Source: Saccharomycopsis crataegensis
Taxonomy: Eukaryota > Ascomycota > Saccharomycetes > Ascoideales > Saccharomycopsidaceae
Direction: 5' to 3'
Assembly (NCBI RefSeq): GCF_037102585.1
Contig: NW_027043821.1
Span: 620,001 to 684,000 of the forward strand
Length of the DNA stretch: 64,000 bases
The notes under the pieces are model-generated. The model made no database searches. It was not told where the DNA came from and saw only the letters and a program-made list of their open reading frames with translations. A program made the position numbers and the translations under genes. Shown here piece after piece: positions 60,793 to 64,000 of the stretch. Position 1 is the first letter of the stretch, and each line of letters opens with the position of its first letter.

Positions 60793-61764
60793 TCAATCTG
60801 TTTTCTGGTTTCTGATAACAGTGATCTCCTTTCTGAGCTCATCCATCAGTTCGGTAACTTCTTTCATATGTTTATTTAACGTTTCCATAAAACTTTTATG
60901 CTGCTTTTCCAAATTTTCTAATCTTTCTCCAATCTGGAGAGTGGCGTCACCAAGAAGACAAGCGCACTTTTGAACGGTTTGTATGCCTGACTCATGCTCT
61001 TTGAGCCGCTGCATAAATAGTTTTATTGTGTCATTGGTCTTGTTGCAAAAATCCTGCCAAGGCGTATCTTGAGAAGTATCAGCAACATTATCGATTAACG
61101 GTACACCCACAACGCGAGGTCGAGGAGGTATGTCAAGTCCATCAATAAAACTATCAAAGGTCGAAGATGAAAGAGCTCTTACTCGGGTATTTGGAAGTGT
61201 CATCTTTGGAAGGTTGTCTGCTATCAACTCCTCTGTGGGCTTTCCTCGTTTCTTCGTTTTCTGTTTGACCATCGGCTCTTCATGAAGACCATTATCGGTG
61301 GACTTTCTTCGTTTCTTCGTTGTTTGTTCAATCACCGGCTCTTCATCAAGATCACTGATTGGATGTCCATTTTCGGCGTATTTTGCCTTGATACGCTTAT
61401 ACATTTTCAAACTATAAGGATGCATCACCTCGGGCACCCCAACATCTTGCAAGTGGGGCTCAAATTCTTCTTGCATTACCCTCCACCTACGCTTCAACGG
61501 GGCAATGGTCTTGAACTTTTGAGTAGTGGTGCTCAAGTTCCATATTTCGAGGGCAGTATCCCAGTTATATGTATGATGTTTTTTAACAGCCCTGGTTAAT
61601 GAGAAATGCGGGGCGTAGCAGTAGATGATATCTAGCAACAAGAGCTCGGAATAGAATTCTAAACCTTTGGTATCCTCGAGGGGAGACCTTGGTATGTGTC
61701 TGACCCCTATAGGCAGATCGGGAAAGTCTATTATAAAGCGGTGAGTGCCTGTTTGTTCTATCAT
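60793..61764 (-). CDS. Myb/trihelix-like protein with a C-terminal coiled coil
   Basis: A 323-residue protein with no family I can name. Residues about 38-105 form three predicted helices with spaced tryptophans: 'LLLLDIIYCYAP', 'YNWDTALEIWN', 'PLKRRWRVMQEEFEP', reminiscent of Myb/SANT or MADF-type DNA-binding folds. A basic linker (about 140-185) holds two near-copies of a 'KKRRKST'/'KKRGKPT' motif with 'EEPxxxQ(T/K)TKKR', probably a nuclear signal. The C terminus (about 225-323) is a heptad-rich coiled coil ('LENLEKQHKSFMETLNKHMKEV'). The plus-strand partner at 62198 has the same plan. A DNA-binding role is inferred. Confidence 0.7.
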   Translation of the reverse strand: MIEQTGTHRFIIDFPDLPIGVRHIPRSPLEDTKGLEFYSELLLLDIIYCYAPHFSLTRAVKKHHTYNWDTALEIWNLSTTTQKFKTIAPLKRRWRVMQEEFEPHLQDVGVPEVMHPYSLKMYKRIKAKYAENGHPISDLDEEPVIEQTTKKRRKSTDNGLHEEPMVKQKTKKRGKPTEELIADNLPKMTLPNTRVRALSSSTFDSFIDGLDIPPRPRVVGVPLIDNVADTSQDTPWQDFCNKTNDTIKLFMQRLKEHESGIQTVQKCACLLGDATLQIGERLENLEKQHKSFMETLNKHMKEVTELMDELRKEITVIRNQKTD

Positions 61765-61895
61765 GATGGCTGTAAAAATACGGGAAGGGAAGAGCGATAA
61801 TGGTGATAATGGTGATAAATTTACACAAAAGGGGGACTGTGATGATTCAATGGCTTACCCTGTCGTGATCATTACCATCAGTGGATTATTATTAT

Positions 61896-61927
<32 letters not shown>

Positions 61928-62197
61928 GCAGGAAATTACTGTTTATGAAGCCGGCCATTTGGTGTTTTAATATAATATTCGTGCTGACAAACAATCACAA
62001 CTTTCTGGGTGATACCACTAGTGGTTGTTGACATAAGCAAAAAAGCCGTTATTTTGGATCAAAAACTATTACCGTTTTCAGCCAACCACGGGAAATAAAA
62101 AAAATAGAAATTATCAAAATAACACACCTTCTGCATCATATATATATATAAACAGAAATCACACATCAATCGCAATATATTCCAACATTATCGAAAC
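61765..62197. promoter_or_regulatory. Divergent promoter between the two Myb-like genes
   Basis: 433 bp with (ATG)n repeats at about 61898-61926 and a (TA)n tract at about 62139-62150. No gene; a 67-codon open frame at its left is repeat-dominated. Confidence 0.4.
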
Positions 62198-63026
62198 ATG
62201 GGCCTCAGGTTTTCGGTAGATACACCCACAGAGAGTGATACATAAGGAAAGGCAACAGATAGTCTGTCAGCAAAACGTGCTAGGCTCGAATACCCTCAGA
62301 AAAAATTGCTTCTTGAAATTCTCTCCCCTTACTTTGATCCTTCCGTGCGTCCTATAGACTGGAAACAGTTGAGGAGAAAATGGAACTCCAAATCAAACTA
62401 TCTTAATTATTGCATTAATGGCGAAGAGTTTCGAAGAGTTTCGCCTTCATTTTTTTGCTCTCAAACTGGAAGTACATCGGTCTATAAGGATCCAACGGTC
62501 TCAAAGGAAGCATGGTTGCACTGGCAAGGGAATTGCTTATCCTGATAGTGAATTGTTCAGCACTTACCTAAAATTCCTTGGGATCGATGAAGATTGGAAG
62601 TCAGTGGTGAAGTCTCGATCGGTAGAAGACGATGGTGAAAGAAATGATAATAAAAGAAGAAAGATTGATGATCTATCAATGGATAATGAAAATATAGCAA
62701 GTGTATCGCTAGAGACAAAGAATGATAATTATCATAAGAAACTCAAGTATTCATCAACCAGTCTTATAAGTGACAAGGAAAACACAAAACATGATAAAAG
62801 CCTAGCCAAGGAGGGGCAATTATCAGACGAAGCGATCCGCACCCTTATTCATAAAATCCAAGAGTTACGAGAAGAGTCGATCGCCTTTCGTACTCAACTT
62901 GCCGAATTGAAAGAACAATGTTCAAAAATTTCAGTTGTTGAAAACGAGATCCGGCTCAAATTTTCAAAAATCTCAGATACTGTGGAACGAGTTGCTTCTC
63001 TGAAGAGAGAATCACCACCTTGGTAA
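62198..63026 (+). pseudogene. Divergent Myb-like/coiled-coil gene, apparently disrupted
   Basis: The same architecture as the minus-strand neighbour: 'LLLEILSPYFDPSVRPIDWKQLRRKWN' is comparable to that protein's 'LLLLDIIYCYAP ... NWDTALEIWN ... KRRW', then a basic nuclear-type patch ('NDNKRRKIDD') and a C-terminal coiled coil ('ELREESIAFRTQLAELKEQ'). It does not read as one frame: from the ATG at 62198 an in-frame TAA occurs at 62243, and the Myb-like part and the long coiled-coil frame (62418-63026) are in different frames. The switch coincides with a perfect tandem copy of the 10 bases CGAAGAGTTT at 62422-62441. The C-terminal 200-codon frame could still be expressed from an ATG at 62418. 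Either a pseudogene or a gene with a shortened product. Confidence 0.55.
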
Positions 63027-64000
63027 ATTTCGTTTGTGCTTCTTCTCTTTTATTTTTATGGTGATTCTGTTTATCTCTGAGGATGTATGTGTTTCACTTT
63101 ATATTGTAAGGTTCGTGCAATATTTTAGAATTTTAAAATAGAATTGTATTGTATTGTATTGTATTCTTTTCAATTAGTATCATCACCGATGTTTTATTTA
63201 TAGAGGCTAGACAATAATTTGGCATAAAATTCATCTGTTCTTTACTTTCTATCAATACAATCAAAAAATTGGTTTCTTGAAACAGAGTGCTGAATGAAAA
63301 TTAAAAAAAAAGGACATGAGACTTAATTATATTTCGGAATTATTATTTTTTTTCTTTTTAGGATATATTTTATGCTCTATATTGTATAAATGAATTGTTT
63401 TTTTGTTCTGTTTTTTGATAGTCCGGAAGTATTCCAAACTATTGGTTCATCGAAACTTTGTAATAATGAAGCGGTTACACATACTGGTCTGGTATTTGTG
63501 GCTAGGATGATAATTTCAGTTGCTAGAATCAGCAGTGAGCATGGAAACATTCGAGTTGTTATGTTTGTTATTTTTGTTATTTATCCTACTGCAGGCCTGT
63601 TTTTTTGTTGTTTTTTTTTGTTCATTAATCTATTCATTTATTTCTATTTTATCTTGTTTTTTATCTTGTTTTTTATCTATTATTTCAACTAGTTGTTGCA
63701 AAGTATACCAAAGCAATGCTAACGAACTACATCGCCAATTTATACTCCAAAGGTCCTGAGGTGAATGATCAATTGTGCCTTGTGAATATATCAAGTCTCT
63801 GATTTAGTGAAAATTGCTCATCTGAAGTTATTCGAGGGATGAATAAAATTTTACTGAATAGTGCTAGGACAGAAGAACCTTGCTTGTAGTATCTTCTTCT
63901 TTCAACACTCTTCATCAGGAATACTAGGCAAAAGAATAGTGAAAAATTATGCTAAGAGATAATATGTTTGAGTTTGGTATAACTAATATAAATAAATATA
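63027..64000. other. Right-edge spacer
   Basis: No gene supported to the window edge. It contains GTATT pentamer repeats at about 63144-63165, A- and T-runs, and a 100-codon frame at 63390-63692 of T-rich composition. A neighbouring gene may begin beyond base 64000. Confidence 0.35.

Noticed and set aside
63390-63759. Two frames near the right edge
   Set aside because: T-rich, hydrophobic by composition, overlapping one another, with no recognisable motif.
63717-63801. Short peptide frame starting MLTNYIANLYSKGPEVN
   Set aside because: It looks protein-like but is only 28 codons with no supporting splice signals that I could place; left uncalled.
1-64000. CRISPR arrays, operons or prophage
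   Set aside because: No regularly spaced repeats or bacterial features; the sequence is eukaryotic.

Overview
This is a stretch of nuclear genome from a budding yeast (Saccharomycotina). The evidence is compact single-exon genes with close homologues in Saccharomyces/Candida, a few short introns with GTATGT-type donors and TAAC-type branch points near 5' ends, PIR cell-wall genes, and AT-rich spacers with long homopolymers. It is not Saccharomyces cerevisiae: it carries an eIF3 subunit L gene, which S. cerevisiae lacks, and an FRS2 intron. The decoding of CUG (Leu or Ser) cannot be settled from this window.

Layout. 1-1118: MUS81 (minus, cut by the window edge). 2.5-8.0 kb: a zinc-cluster protein and an inositol-type transporter. 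8.5-10.2 kb: an unusual membrane-tethered cytochrome c peroxidase. 11.6 kb: tRNA-Asn inside a gene-poor 2.8 kb spacer. 13.0-25.0 kb: a conserved block of RVS167, RPL22 (intron), FRS2 (intron), MTR10, MDJ1 (minus) and metacaspase MCA1. 25.7-30.5 kb: an unrecognised membrane protein and an Asn-rich disordered protein. 31.6-37.5 kb: a rearranged segment with AGC1, a short-chain dehydrogenase, an inverted deleted copy of the AGC1 3' end, and a decayed Tc1/mariner-type DNA transposon with inverted repeats. 37.8-48.2 kb: a ubiquitin-like protein whose first exon is only ATG, COY1 (minus), an MFG1-type LIM-binding regulator and SKO1. 49.2-52.1 kb: two divergent PIR cell-wall genes sharing a 197-bp identical 3' block. 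53.9-56.2 kb: eIF3 subunit L and a roadblock/LC7 protein, divergent. 56.6-63 kb: a doubtful small ORF, a GPI-anchored wall protein, and a divergent pair of Myb-like/coiled-coil proteins, one of which looks broken.

The genes do not form operons. Themes include cell wall (two PIRs, one GPI protein), stress and morphogenesis transcription (SKO1, MFG1-like), mitochondria (AGC1, MDJ1, the peroxidase) and translation (FRS2, RPL22, eIF3l). The best candidates for unusual biology are the 569-residue peroxidase with a roughly 280-residue membrane extension, the AGC1 relic formed by deletions between short repeats, the apparent recent gene conversion between the PIR genes, and the divergent Myb-like pair.
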